Of a stretch of 64,000 nt of DNA, positions 19,326 through 28,300 are shown one piece after another. The position numbers and the translations under genes are program-made. The stretch is from G965232465 sp965232465 (GTDB taxonomy: Bacteria > Pseudomonadota > Alphaproteobacteria > JAQWUY01), in NCBI GenBank assembly GCA_965232465.1, contig OZ246977.1, forward strand, positions 1,302,001 through 1,366,000, written 5' to 3'. The first letter of the stretch is position 1. Every line of letters starts with the position of its first letter. The notes under the pieces were generated by a model, which did no database searches, was not told where the DNA came from, and saw nothing but the letters and a program-made list of their open reading frames with translations.

Positions 19326-20099
19326 ATGCCATACACAGACCCATTTATATTAGGCGATTTACACTTAAACAGTCGATTGTTGGTGGGTACCGCCATGTAT
19401 CCAAATCAACAAACTATGTTGGATGCCATACACGCATCGGGGGCGGATATGGTTACCGTATCGATTCGCCGTGTGTCGTTGCAACGCTATCAAAACAGCC
19501 CCCTCGAAGTGTTACAAGATAAAATTATTTTACCCAATACTGCCGGGTGTGAAACCGCCAAAGATGCCATTTTAACCGCTGAATTGGCACGGGAAAGTTT
19601 GGATACACCATGGATTAAATTGGAACTTATCGGCAATCGGCACATGTTATATCCGGATGTGGAAAATTTGGTGGATACGGCACAGATACTGGTTAAACAA
19701 GGTTTTTCTGTGCTGCCATATTGTACGGATGATCCGCTGATTTGTCAAAAACTGGCGGATGTGGGGTGCCAAGCGGTGATGCCGTTGGGGGCACCGATTG
19801 GCACAGGGTTGGGTATTTGTAACCCATATAATATCGAATTGATTTGTAATACTGTGTCCGTACCAGTAATTTTGGATGCGGGCATTGGTACCGCATCAGA
19901 CGCCACCCGGGCAATGGAATTGGGGTGTAGTGCCGTGTTGTTAAATACGGCCATATCCAAAGCCGAAGACCCCGTAACCATGGCATCGGCGTTTAAACAT
20001 GCGGTGATTGCCGGTCGTTATGCACACACCGCAGGGCGGATGGCAAAAAAATACCATGCCCAACGGTCCAGCCCGCAAATGGGGCTAATAGGGGGATAA
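19326..20099 (+). CDS. thiG: Thiazole synthase ThiG
   Basis: 257-residue TIM-barrel enzyme condensing deoxyxylulose 5-phosphate, the ThiO imine and ThiS thiocarboxylate. Family segments are FILGDLHLNSRLLVGTAMYP, GADMVTVSIRR, LPNTAGCETAKDAILTAELAR, VMPLGAPIGTGLG, VPVILDAGIGTASDA and AVLLNTAISKAEDP. Its stop overlaps the next start as TAATG, so translation is coupled to the TenI/ThiE-like gene. Length and motifs are normal. Confidence 0.96.
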   Translation: MPYTDPFILGDLHLNSRLLVGTAMYPNQQTMLDAIHASGADMVTVSIRRVSLQRYQNSPLEVLQDKIILPNTAGCETAKDAILTAELARESLDTPWIKLELIGNRHMLYPDVENLVDTAQILVKQGFSVLPYCTDDPLICQKLADVGCQAVMPLGAPIGTGLGICNPYNIELICNTVSVPVILDAGIGTASDATRAMELGCSAVLLNTAISKAEDPVTMASAFKHAVIAGRYAHTAGRMAKKYHAQRSSPQMGLIGG

Positions 20100-20680
20100 T
20101 GTTACCATCTGTGTATGTTATATCCGATTCGCAATTAACCGATAATATTGCCCATACCTTGCAACACTGTATCGATTATGGTGTCCCGTGGGTGGGGATT
20201 CGGGAATATCATATGGACGCAACCGCCTTAAATATTTTGGTGGAACAGGTGCTGAACTATGCACAGCCTTTTGGGGTATTGGTATCCATATGGGGGTTCG
20301 TCGATATTGCCGATCGTTTTGGGATTGGATGCCATGTCAATATGCACACATACACCCCACATATAAAACCCTATTTGAATTGGGAGTGTCCCTTGGGGGT
20401 CAGCACCCACACAGAAAATGACATTTGTAAGGTGCGAAATTGTGATTATATAACGCTTAGCCCCGTATTTGACAGCATATCAAAACCCACATATCAAGGT
20501 ATGGGGGGGGAGGCGTTTGCCAGTATCTGTGCCACCGCCCCAATGCCTGTGTTTGCCTTGGGCGGTATCACACCAACCACCGCCCCGATGGCATTTGAAT
20601 CGGGGGCATATGGGATTGCCATCTGTGGCAAAGCAATGCACGATCCAGCCATAATAAAACAGATTATGGATACAATATAA
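20099..20680 (+). CDS. ThiE/TenI-family protein, probably TenI thiazole tautomerase
   Basis: 193-residue TIM-barrel of the thiamine-phosphate synthase superfamily. The ThiE diphosphate/Mg residues look lost: the usual REK is REY (VGIREYHM), the NDR motif is replaced by WGF (VSIWGFVDIADRF), and the TxTK loop reads SISK. The histidine after the GVS motif (GVSTHTEN) is kept. As I recall, TenI uses a histidine there, so thiazole tautomerase is more likely than ThiE. Position in thiO-thiS-thiG also fits, since tenI sits with thiO-thiS-thiG in Bacillus. Automated annotation would probably call it thiE. Confidence 0.75.
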   Translation: MLPSVYVISDSQLTDNIAHTLQHCIDYGVPWVGIREYHMDATALNILVEQVLNYAQPFGVLVSIWGFVDIADRFGIGCHVNMHTYTPHIKPYLNWECPLGVSTHTENDICKVRNCDYITLSPVFDSISKPTYQGMGGEAFASICATAPMPVFALGGITPTTAPMAFESGAYGIAICGKAMHDPAIIKQIMDTI

Positions 20681-20762
20681 TATTTGCAATCTGTATATGT
20701 TTTCAGTATAGTATGCACATTATTAAATATGGGTTGGATTAAATACTATTTGGGGATATTCT

Positions 20763-21353
20763 ATGTTTACATTTTTACGCACCATGTATGATAAAATTTT
20801 GCAATTATCCGCACATCCCCGTGCCACAGCGTGGTTAATGGTCGTGGCGTTTACGGAAAGTATATTTTTTCCCATTCCACAAGATGTCATGTTATTGCCG
20901 ATGATGATGGCACATCGCAAGCGGGCATTTTATTATGCGACCATGTGTTTAATTGGTTCTGTCACTGGGGGGGTGGTTGGATATTTTATTGGGGCGTATT
21001 TGTTTACGGCACTTGCAGAACCGATTTTATCCCTATATGGATATGTTGATAAAATGGAAATGGTCAAGACCTTGTATGCCCAGCATGGGTCTTGGTTTGT
21101 GATTTTGGGGGGATTAAGTCCTGTGCCATATAAAGTTGTAACCCTGTCATCCGGGGCGTTTTCGTATCCATTGATGGGGTTTATTGTTGCGTCTATACTA
21201 AGCCGTGGTATGAGGTTTTATGTGTTGGCAATCTTAATTTATATATGGGGCGATGCGATTTTAAAATTTATCGATCGGTATTTTGCGTGGCTTACAGTGG
21301 GATTCTTTATTTTATTGGTGGCTGGGTTTTATGCGGTTAAGATGGTCATATAA
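20763..21353 (+). CDS. YqaA/DedA-family inner-membrane protein (VTT domain)
   Basis: 196-residue polytopic membrane protein, four to five membrane segments. DedA/VTT features are FTESIFFPIPQDVMLLPMMM near the N-terminus, GSVTGGVVGYFIGAYLF, and GGLSPVPYKVVTLSSGAF, the reentrant-loop motif of the YqaA subfamily. DedA relatives have been tied to undecaprenyl-phosphate or phospholipid scrambling. The exact substrate cannot be read from sequence. It ends 1 nt before the DsbB-like start, so the two are probably co-transcribed. Confidence 0.85.
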   Translation: MFTFLRTMYDKILQLSAHPRATAWLMVVAFTESIFFPIPQDVMLLPMMMAHRKRAFYYATMCLIGSVTGGVVGYFIGAYLFTALAEPILSLYGYVDKMEMVKTLYAQHGSWFVILGGLSPVPYKVVTLSSGAFSYPLMGFIVASILSRGMRFYVLAILIYIWGDAILKFIDRYFAWLTVGFFILLVAGFYAVKMVI

Positions 21354-21354
21354 T

Positions 21355-21852
21355 ATGTTACAAAAGATTGTTTTGCGTATATGTCCGGCGTGGTATGCAC
21401 TTGATGCGGTGGTGGTGTTGGCAATCGTTTTGGCGGTGCAATATATATTTGATTTTCCCCCATGTGCACTGTGCATCGGACAAAGATTCCCATGGGTATT
21501 GTTATGTATATTGGCATTGGTGGCTGGACGGGCGGAACAGGTATTGGCATATAAAACCCGTAATGTGGTATTGGTTTTGGCAAGCCTGACTATGGTCGGT
21601 AGTGCGGGATTTGGTGTGTATCATGCGGGCATTCAATATGGGCTGTGGCATGCGGTGGTGGCGTGTGGCGGTAATGCCCCCTTGGAAATCCACACGCATA
21701 ATTTGTTGCAGGCGGTACAAGATACCACATTGGTTGCGTGTGATTCGAAAGACCCGATTATTTTGGGGGCAACACTGCCCGTATGGAATGCCCTTATATC
21801 CACATATATGGCAATCAGTATCGCATATATGGCATGGGTAAAGTCACGGTAA
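21355..21852 (+). CDS. DsbB-family disulfide-bond formation protein
   Basis: 165-residue membrane protein that would reoxidise DsbA by passing electrons to quinone. It has four predicted membrane helices. The first periplasmic redox pair is CALC at residues 37-40 followed by IGQR, the classic DsbB motif. A second pair of cysteines lies in the later loop (VVACGGNAP and LVACDS). The ATG at 21355 follows the yqaA-like stop directly. An upstream in-frame start at 21283 would overlap that gene. The polypeptide is slightly short but complete. Confidence 0.87.
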   Translation: MLQKIVLRICPAWYALDAVVVLAIVLAVQYIFDFPPCALCIGQRFPWVLLCILALVAGRAEQVLAYKTRNVVLVLASLTMVGSAGFGVYHAGIQYGLWHAVVACGGNAPLEIHTHNLLQAVQDTTLVACDSKDPIILGATLPVWNALISTYMAISIAYMAWVKSR

Positions 21853-21881
21853 TTTTTCCTAAAATCAAAAAAATTTTAGTA

Positions 21882-21910
21882 TTGACAATTATACCCCCAT
21901 ATGGTATTAT
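21882..21910 (+). promoter_or_regulatory. csoR promoter with embedded CsoR-type operator
   Basis: TTGACA (21882-21887), a 17-nt spacer and TATTAT (21905-21910). The spacer and -10 contain an inverted repeat, ATACC (21891-21895) and GGTAT (21903-21907), around a C-rich centre. Read on the minus strand this is TACCATATGGGGGTAT, which resembles the G-tract operators of copper-sensing CsoR proteins as I remember them. Repressor binding there would block the promoter. Confidence 0.75.
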
Positions 21911-21955
21911 CACATATATAAATAATGTATATTGTAATAAATAAGGGGACTTACC

Positions 21956-22234
21956 ATGCATCCATCACATCAACAACATTTGGGGAAACTCAATCGTATC
22001 ATTGGACAAACTGAAGGCATTAAACGCATGATCGACGACCAAAAATATTGTGTCGATATTATGATGCAGATTAAGGCGGTTCGCAATGCGTTAAAATCCA
22101 TTGAATTACATATCTTGGAAACACATATGGAATCGTGTTTGCACAAGGCGTGCCAAATGGATACGGATACGCACGGTCAGGTGCAAAAACAACAAATTGC
22201 CGACCTTATCAAATTGTTAAAAAAATACGAATAA
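21956..22234 (+). CDS. csoR: CsoR-type copper-sensing repressor
   Basis: 92-residue all-helical DUF156 repressor. Cu(I) ligands appear as C32, H57 and C61, with the same 25- and 4-residue spacing as Mycobacterium CsoR Cys36, His61 and Cys65. HLGKLNRIIGQTEGI at the N-terminus is the DNA-binding face common to CsoR/RcnR/FrmR. The ligand set favours copper over nickel or formaldehyde. It lies upstream of the multicopper oxidase in the same direction with no obvious second promoter, so it likely controls itself and the oxidase. Confidence 0.9.
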   Translation: MHPSHQQHLGKLNRIIGQTEGIKRMIDDQKYCVDIMMQIKAVRNALKSIELHILETHMESCLHKACQMDTDTHGQVQKQQIADLIKLLKKYE

Positions 22235-22325
22235 GGTTTCTTATACTATTTGTACCGATGGGGCATTTTTTTGCTGTATACACTTTACTTTTAATTTTTG
22301 AACATTTGGAGGATAATTTAAAATT

Positions 22326-23687
22326 ATGACATCACGACGACACTTTTTAAAAATGGGGGCCTGTGCTGGGGTATTGCCTATGCTAGGGGTACCAAAGATT
22401 GCTTTTGCCAATTCCCCTCTGCCCTTAGTTGCCCAAACGGTTAAATCCGATTTTTTTGGCAATGGTACAATGACCCGTACTTGGGGGTATAATAATATGA
22501 CACCGGGTCCAACCCTTCGTGCCAAGCGGGGGGAACGGATACGGGTGCGGTTTGAAAATACCCTTCCCCAACCCTCCAGCGTGCATTGGCATGGTATACG
22601 GGTGGAAAATGCCATGGATGGTGTACCTGCCATGACACAGCCATATGTACAACGGGGACAATCGTTTGATTATGATTTTATCGTCCCCGATGCAGGCACA
22701 TATTGGTACCATGCCCATAATAAATCTTGGGAACAGGTGGCACGGGGATTGTATGGTCCGTTGATTGTTATCGAAGATAGCCCCCCCGCCACAGATCGGG
22801 ATATTATGGTTATAGTCGATGATTGGTTGTTAAATCGACAGGGGCAAATCGTTGATGACTTTGAAGATTGGCATGCCATGTCCCATGATGGCAGGCTGGG
22901 CAATATGGCAAAAGTGTTTTTCCGTGATACGATGACCGACCAATACCCGACGGCGTTAAAACGCAACCAACGGGTACGGTTTCGTTTTATAAACCCCGCA
23001 ACCGATCGGACTTTTGCATTGCAAATCAGGGGGGCGAAGTATCGTGTGGTTGCCTATGATGGTATGCCGATTCGAACCCCTGTGTCGAGCCGTAAGTTGA
23101 CCTTAGCATCGGCACAACGCATCGATATTATTGCGGATATAACGGGCGATGAATTTGGCATTGATTTTATTGTCAAAAATAAAAAAATACGACTGGGTAC
23201 ATTACCCGTACAAGGGGAGGTTGCGCAAAATACCCTGCCTATTACCGCATTGGAAAGGCACAATTTGCCCGAACCGAATATCCGCACAGCAACAAAATTA
23301 GATTTTGTTTTGGGTGGCGGTGCCATGAGCACCCAAATGATGCGGGGGATGATGGGCGGAATGATGGGCGGACAATCCACAGAAAATATTTGGACAATTA
23401 ATGACACATCTGGTATGGGAAATACGCCATATTATCGATTTAAACGGGGTGAAACGGCGATTTTAAATATGGTCAATGACACACGATTTGATCATGTGAT
23501 TCACTTGCACGGGCACCATGCAAAACTGTTACATACCCTTGATACTTTTCAGGATAGCATATTTATAAAACGCAAACAAAAAACAGCAGTAGCGGTAGTA
23601 TTTGACAACCCCGGAAAATGGATGATACATTGCCATATGTTGGGGCATCAAGTATCCGGCATGAAGACTTGGGTCGAAGTGGCATAG
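22326..23687 (+). CDS. Tat-exported multicopper oxidase (CueO-like)
   Basis: 453-residue periplasmic oxidase, probably converting toxic Cu(I) to Cu(II). The N-terminus has a twin-arginine signal (SRRHFLK, then hydrophobic to AFA). Four copper-ligand motifs are present: HWHG at 87-90, YHAHNKSW at 128-135, HLHGHH from 393, and HCHMLGH from 435 with the type-1 Cys436. A Met-rich insert (MRGMMGGMMGG, about residue 340) is typical of CueO-like cuprous oxidases. GGAGGA lies 13 nt before the ATG, rather far. A laccase role is less likely given the csoR neighbour. Confidence 0.93.
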   Translation: MTSRRHFLKMGACAGVLPMLGVPKIAFANSPLPLVAQTVKSDFFGNGTMTRTWGYNNMTPGPTLRAKRGERIRVRFENTLPQPSSVHWHGIRVENAMDGVPAMTQPYVQRGQSFDYDFIVPDAGTYWYHAHNKSWEQVARGLYGPLIVIEDSPPATDRDIMVIVDDWLLNRQGQIVDDFEDWHAMSHDGRLGNMAKVFFRDTMTDQYPTALKRNQRVRFRFINPATDRTFALQIRGAKYRVVAYDGMPIRTPVSSRKLTLASAQRIDIIADITGDEFGIDFIVKNKKIRLGTLPVQGEVAQNTLPITALERHNLPEPNIRTATKLDFVLGGGAMSTQMMRGMMGGMMGGQSTENIWTINDTSGMGNTPYYRFKRGETAILNMVNDTRFDHVIHLHGHHAKLLHTLDTFQDSIFIKRKQKTAVAVVFDNPGKWMIHCHMLGHQVSGMKTWVEVA

Positions 23688-23788
23688 AAAACAACTGTTC
23701 ATATGGAATCATTTTATTTGACTATGTAAAAATATTCTGTGAATATCGGTGGGAATACTGGGTTTTGCTAAGCATAGCCGATTAAAAT

Positions 23789-23905
23789 AAAAAAAGCCCC
23801 TCGGCAGAGCCCAAATGCGACTAAGCAAAGTAAAAAAAAGCCCCTCGGCAGAGCCCAAATGCGACTAAGCAAAGTAAAAAAAAGCCCCTCGGCAGAGCCG
23901 AGGGG
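23789..23905. repeat. Three 44-bp tandem repeats built on a terminator half
   Basis: An A run followed by GCCCCTCGGCAGAGCC starts at 23796, 23840 and 23884, period 44 bp. In the first two copies this is followed by CAAATGCGACTAAGCAAAGT. Only the third has the complementary arm GCCGAGGGG and can fold. The unit is thus a repeated left arm of the terminal hairpin. It is not a CRISPR, because there are no variable spacers. Confidence 0.9.
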
Positions 23906-23912
23906 TTAAGTT
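23884..23912. terminator. Strong hairpin, likely terminator after the multicopper oxidase
   Basis: CCCCTCGGC (23885-23893) and GCCGAGGGG (23897-23905) form a perfect 9-bp stem with a 3-nt loop. Only a weak T stretch follows on the plus strand. On the minus strand an eight-T run follows, so it is a better terminator leftward. No minus-strand gene feeds into it now. Confidence 0.65.
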
Positions 23913-24129
23913 TGGAAGTATCTAAGTAGTCATATATCATACTAACAATAGTATTACATATAAAAGAAATGAAGTTCTGAAAAAATATATCAGTGCTTGC
24001 ATGTTTAATATACCAATATGGGTATGATAAAGAAACAGCATATTCGTGAATTTTTAAAAAAATGCGTTATAATGTATAAAAAGTTGTTAAAATTGGTCTG
24101 TATATCGTGAAATGTGGATAAAAATGTCA

Positions 24130-24238
24130 TTGGCGATGGGGGGATATCGTGAAACGACATAACAAAAATCATAGATTATAGGATTTTTAATATAATATAT
24201 CGTATATTTTATATAAGATTAGGGATTCGATTCTTTAA
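24130..24238. repeat. Island direct repeat, left copy
   Basis: Starts with TGGCGATGGGG and ATATCGTGAAACGACAT, runs through GGATTTTTAATATAATATAT and ends in TCGATTCTTTAA. A second copy lies at 29983-30112, in the same orientation, highly similar but with about 17 extra bases in the middle. The ATATCGT/ACGACAT part is an imperfect palindrome and could bind a regulator. Confidence 0.85.
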
Positions 24239-24254
24239 CAATATATTTTTGCAA

Positions 24255-24283
24255 TTGACCTTGCCCCAAAATTATTATACAAT
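24255..24283 (+). promoter_or_regulatory. Promoter of the actin-like ATPase/helicase operon
   Basis: TTGACC (24255-24260), exactly 17 nt, then TACAAT (24278-24283). The predicted start is near 24290, about 50 nt before the ATG at 24340, which has GGGAG about 7 nt upstream. Confidence 0.7.
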
Positions 24284-24339
24284 GTTGTACTTGAGAGTTA
24301 TGTATATAAAAACCCTTATATTTTGTATGGGAGTAAAAT

Positions 24340-25389
24340 ATGGAAGTTATTTTAGGCATAGATTTTGGAACAAGTGGGATTAAAATAGGATATTGGGATG
24401 GGAATACTGAGAGTTATCCAGTATTAGTTGCTATCGGTGATGCGGGCGATCTGTTTGTATATAAACACAGTCCAAATGATTCAGAAAATATAAAGATTGA
24501 TATTTTAGATAAATATGCTTCATGTGATTTGAAAATATTAGATACTTTAAAAGATAGGGCCATATCTGTTTTAACGAAGGCTTTATCAAAAACAAAAAAA
24601 TATTTAGATAAAATACAAGTAAGTGAATGTAGATTCAGCATATCCTCAGATAATATTAAATACGATGATGAGAAAAAAGACTTTTGGGATGATATTTTTA
24701 ATCAGTCATTAAAAAATGTAGGGTGGGGTGATATACATATTGGAATATATGAAGAAATTAAATGTGTGTTGGCAACCTATTATAAATCTTATGAAAAAGA
24801 TAATAATCGTATGCACTGGATTGCGGATATGGGACATGGGACACTTGATATTGTTTGCTTTATTTATCATTCAGATAAGGTCAATGTGCTTGTGAATAGT
24901 GTAGAGCAAAATGGTATTATTTATTGTGAAAAATCAGACTTTAAAACAAAAATTAAAAATCAATTTGAGGGGATGTATTCAGCATTAAAAAACACAAGAA
25001 ATCCTAAAAGTATACATTTTGATTTTGAAAAATATAATACTGTAACGATGCCTTTGGTGATAACTGGAGGTGGTGGAGAAAAATATAAAAATTTCTTTAA
25101 AAATATTTTTACAGAAGAAAAAAATCGGAAAATTAGCGAATTTAATGCTGTCCTATTAGAAGGTATTGATTTTGCCGCTGATAATAAAGATTATATGAAA
25201 GCAAGATTTGCGGTTTTATGCGGTTTGTTAACTTATGATGTAGAAGATTTAGAATTAAAGGAACCTCATAAAATAGAGGATATTACAGATAAAGAAAAAC
25301 CTGATAGCAATAACACTGGTGTAATTCATACAACAAGTCCTAGAACCATTCAAAATATCAGAAATAAGACTGGATATATAGGGGATTAA
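24340..25389 (+). CDS. Actin/Hsp70-fold ATPase of unknown role
   Basis: 349 residues with the three nucleotide-binding signatures of the actin/Hsp70/sugar-kinase fold: phosphate-1 GIDFGTSGIKIGYW (6-19), phosphate-2 ADMGHGTLDIVCF (162-174) and the adenosine motif VITGGGGEKYK (about 240-250). It stops after the nucleotide-binding domain plus a polar tail of about 50 residues. There is no Hsp70 substrate-binding domain. The gene is very AT-rich compared with flanking housekeeping genes, a sign of transfer. It ends 3 nt before the SNF2 helicase start, so the two are one operon. I do not recognise a named family. Defence is an inference from partner and location. Confidence 0.8.
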   Translation: MEVILGIDFGTSGIKIGYWDGNTESYPVLVAIGDAGDLFVYKHSPNDSENIKIDILDKYASCDLKILDTLKDRAISVLTKALSKTKKYLDKIQVSECRFSISSDNIKYDDEKKDFWDDIFNQSLKNVGWGDIHIGIYEEIKCVLATYYKSYEKDNNRMHWIADMGHGTLDIVCFIYHSDKVNVLVNSVEQNGIIYCEKSDFKTKIKNQFEGMYSALKNTRNPKSIHFDFEKYNTVTMPLVITGGGGEKYKNFFKNIFTEEKNRKISEFNAVLLEGIDFAADNKDYMKARFAVLCGLLTYDVEDLELKEPHKIEDITDKEKPDSNNTGVIHTTSPRTIQNIRNKTGYIGD

Positions 25390-25392
25390 AAA

Positions 25393-28300
25393 ATGACTAT
25401 TTTTAATATTGGTGATCGTGTACGACTTATAAGTGATAATTCTGTGATGGGAAGAATTGTATCTGAAAAAAGTAATAAATATGAAATTCAATTAGATATA
25501 GGGGGAAAAATTAGAAAAACTGCCGATAAAATAGAAAAAACATCTGTTGAATCGTTTGATAAATATAAAAACTTTGCCGAGGGACAATTTAATAAAATTG
25601 ATGAGATGAAAGTCCCTTTAATATTACGCAAGTTTGATTATCGGGATAATACAAAAATTCATTCTATGGGGACGGCAAATATTGAACATTATGATTATCA
25701 GTATAAAGCCCCCCTTAAACTTATGAAATCGTATACAGATAGTATTTTAATTGCCGATGAAGTGGGGTTGGGGAAAACCATATCGGCGGGGTTGTGTTGG
25801 AATGAATTGGCATTACGGTATAAACTTTCCCGCTTGTTAATTGTTTGTCCTGCATCTTTGCGACAAAAATGGCGAGATGAACTGCGGGATAAATTTAATA
25901 TTATATCCCATGTGTGCGATAGCCAAAAAGAACTTGATAAACAACTTGAAAAGATTCAAGATTTAAATGGGGCATTGATTATCAGCCATCATTTATGCAG
26001 AAATGAAAAAATGACCGAGTTATGGGAAAAATTGGCACAAAAAAATGATAAAATATTTGATGCTTTAATATTGGACGAAGCACACCATATAAAAAATAAA
26101 GGGTCTAAGTTATATAAGGCTATTAAAGATATTCAGGAAAGTATTGAGTATCGTATATTTTTAAGTGCTACGCCCATACAAAATAAGGGGAAAGATTTGT
26201 ACGGTGTCATGTCGGGGCTGGACGATATATATGAAGATGAACATGTTTTTGGTGAATATATGCAACAAACAGAACAAACCCAAAAAAATATTAAAGAAGT
26301 ACAACAAGCAAAATCATCATCGGATATTGATATTCTATTTTTTATAATTAATGAAAAAATAGAACATATTATTAACAACAATCCATGGGATGAAACCACA
26401 CAGGCAAAAATACTTGATGTATTGGAAAAACAGGATGTATTTTACAATCACTATACCCGTACCCGTCGTGTTAATATAGGGATGTTGGAAAAAAGAAATA
26501 TAAAAAATATAGATTTTAAATTGTCTGACGAAGAATTTGAAATTATAAAGGATATACAAAATCTTATCAATAAATATTGTAACGCAAAAAATGCGGATAT
26601 AGAACAACTGAATAAGTCCATTGAAGATTTGTGTATTAACTTGGACAATTTATACAAAGATTACCAAGATAAAAATTTTTATAAATACCTTATACAACAA
26701 GTAAAGGATCTATATATAAAATATGAATATAATGCGGAACATTTAAAAATTAAAAATTTGGAAAAAAATAAAAATTTCAAAAAATATTGTGATGAATATT
26801 CCGTATCAAAAGACAAATTAAAATCCGAATTAGAAAAAGTAAAATTGTCAAAAATTCGTAAACATTTTGTAAAAAATATGCCATTAAAATATTTGTGTAG
26901 TAGTATTCAATCGGCTCTGAAGAATTGGGGGGATACTATCGAAGAATCAGAATGGGATGATACAGACGATAATGATAAACAAGACGCAGGAAAAATGATT
27001 ACCTACATAGCCGAAAATATCGATTTGGGTTCCAAAAAATTAAAAAAGGACACCAAATATGAAAGATTGAAAGAGATATTACAGACCCATATAAAAAATA
27101 AAAAGTGTATTATATTTAGCCAATTTAAAAACACAGTTGCACATATGCAAGATTTACTTAAACAAGATGGATTTTCTGTATTAGCTGTTGATGGGGGGGT
27201 AAAAAATAAACATGAAGTGGTGGCACAATTTGAACAACAAGATTATGATATTTTATTAACCACTGAAACGCTGAGCGAAGGGGTCGATTTACAATTTTGC
27301 GATACTATAATCAATTATGATGTGCCGTGGAATCCCATGCGGTTGGAACAACGGATCGGACGAATCGACCGTATCGGACAAAAGGCAGATGAAATATACA
27401 TTTATAATTTATATGGCAAAAATACTATTGATGAGCGTATTTATTCTTTGTTAAATAATAAGTTTGAGGTTATATTGCAATATTTAGGTGATTTTAGCCC
27501 TATACTCGAACAACATGCCAAAGCCATATTAAACGCAGATGAAGAAGAAGTTAAAAAACAAAAACAAATATTAGAAGAAAAAGAAAAAGAATTTAAACAG
27601 CAATTGGAAAATGAAAAAAATTTCTTGGCATCCGATCAATATATGATACAGGGTATTAAAAAACAACATAATGAAATGTTAACAGCTGATGATTTAGTGT
27701 TGTTATTGAAGACATTGTGTCAAACGGTATATCCACAATCAAGTATAGCAATCACAGAACAACAAGATAATAAGATTTTAGTCAGCTTGGAATTATGTCC
27801 CACAACAAAACTTGATTTTGAGAATTTTATTAAAAAATATAATTTACCAAAATCAGAGATAAAAAGAAAAACATGCCTGAGCCGTGTAGCGACTAAGGAA
27901 GAGCGATTCAAAAATTATAAAGACGACTATACTTTTATTACCTTAATGCATCCTTTTATATCTTTTGCACAACAAAAATTATCAGAAATGGAAGGAAAAA
28001 TCCCAGTGTGCTTTGCGGGTCGTATTAAAACAGATACAATATCCAAAGGTATATATATTATCGCTAGTAATACCAGTTTATTTGAATTTAAGGACGAGGA
28101 AAAAATAAACTATATCCGCAGTACAGGCATGGGATATAAAATGAATACAGATTTTTCAAATCTTGAATCTATAACTGAATTAGAATTGGAAAATTTAGAG
28201 AAAATTGTTCAAAATCCTAATACAGAAATTATACCGTCAAATTTTACCCAACATATTGACAAAAATATATTATCAGGATTATCAGATAAAATCAAAAATG

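Larger units (their letters stand above)
23688..24339. other. Gene-free 650-bp region at the left edge of the island
   Basis: It holds three 44-bp repeats ending in a hairpin (23789-23905), an AT-rich stretch with a repeated ATATCGTGAAA element (near 24103 and 24147), one copy of a direct repeat found again at 29983-30112, and the promoter of the following operon (24255-24283). I see no credible coding sequence or RNA gene. Confidence 0.7.

Noticed and set aside
23789..23905. Possible CRISPR array (three repeats)
   Set aside because: Repeats are directly tandem with no variable spacers, and the unit is a half hairpin. No cas genes are nearby.
24022..24114. Short frame starting ATGGGTATGATAAAG, 30 codons, upstream of the ATPase gene
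   Set aside because: No Shine-Dalgarno, low complexity Lys-rich product, and it lies in AT-rich regulatory sequence.
24340..25389. Chaperone DnaK annotation for the actin-like ATPase
   Set aside because: It has only the nucleotide-binding fold, lacks the substrate-binding domain and lid, and has no DnaJ or GrpE neighbours.
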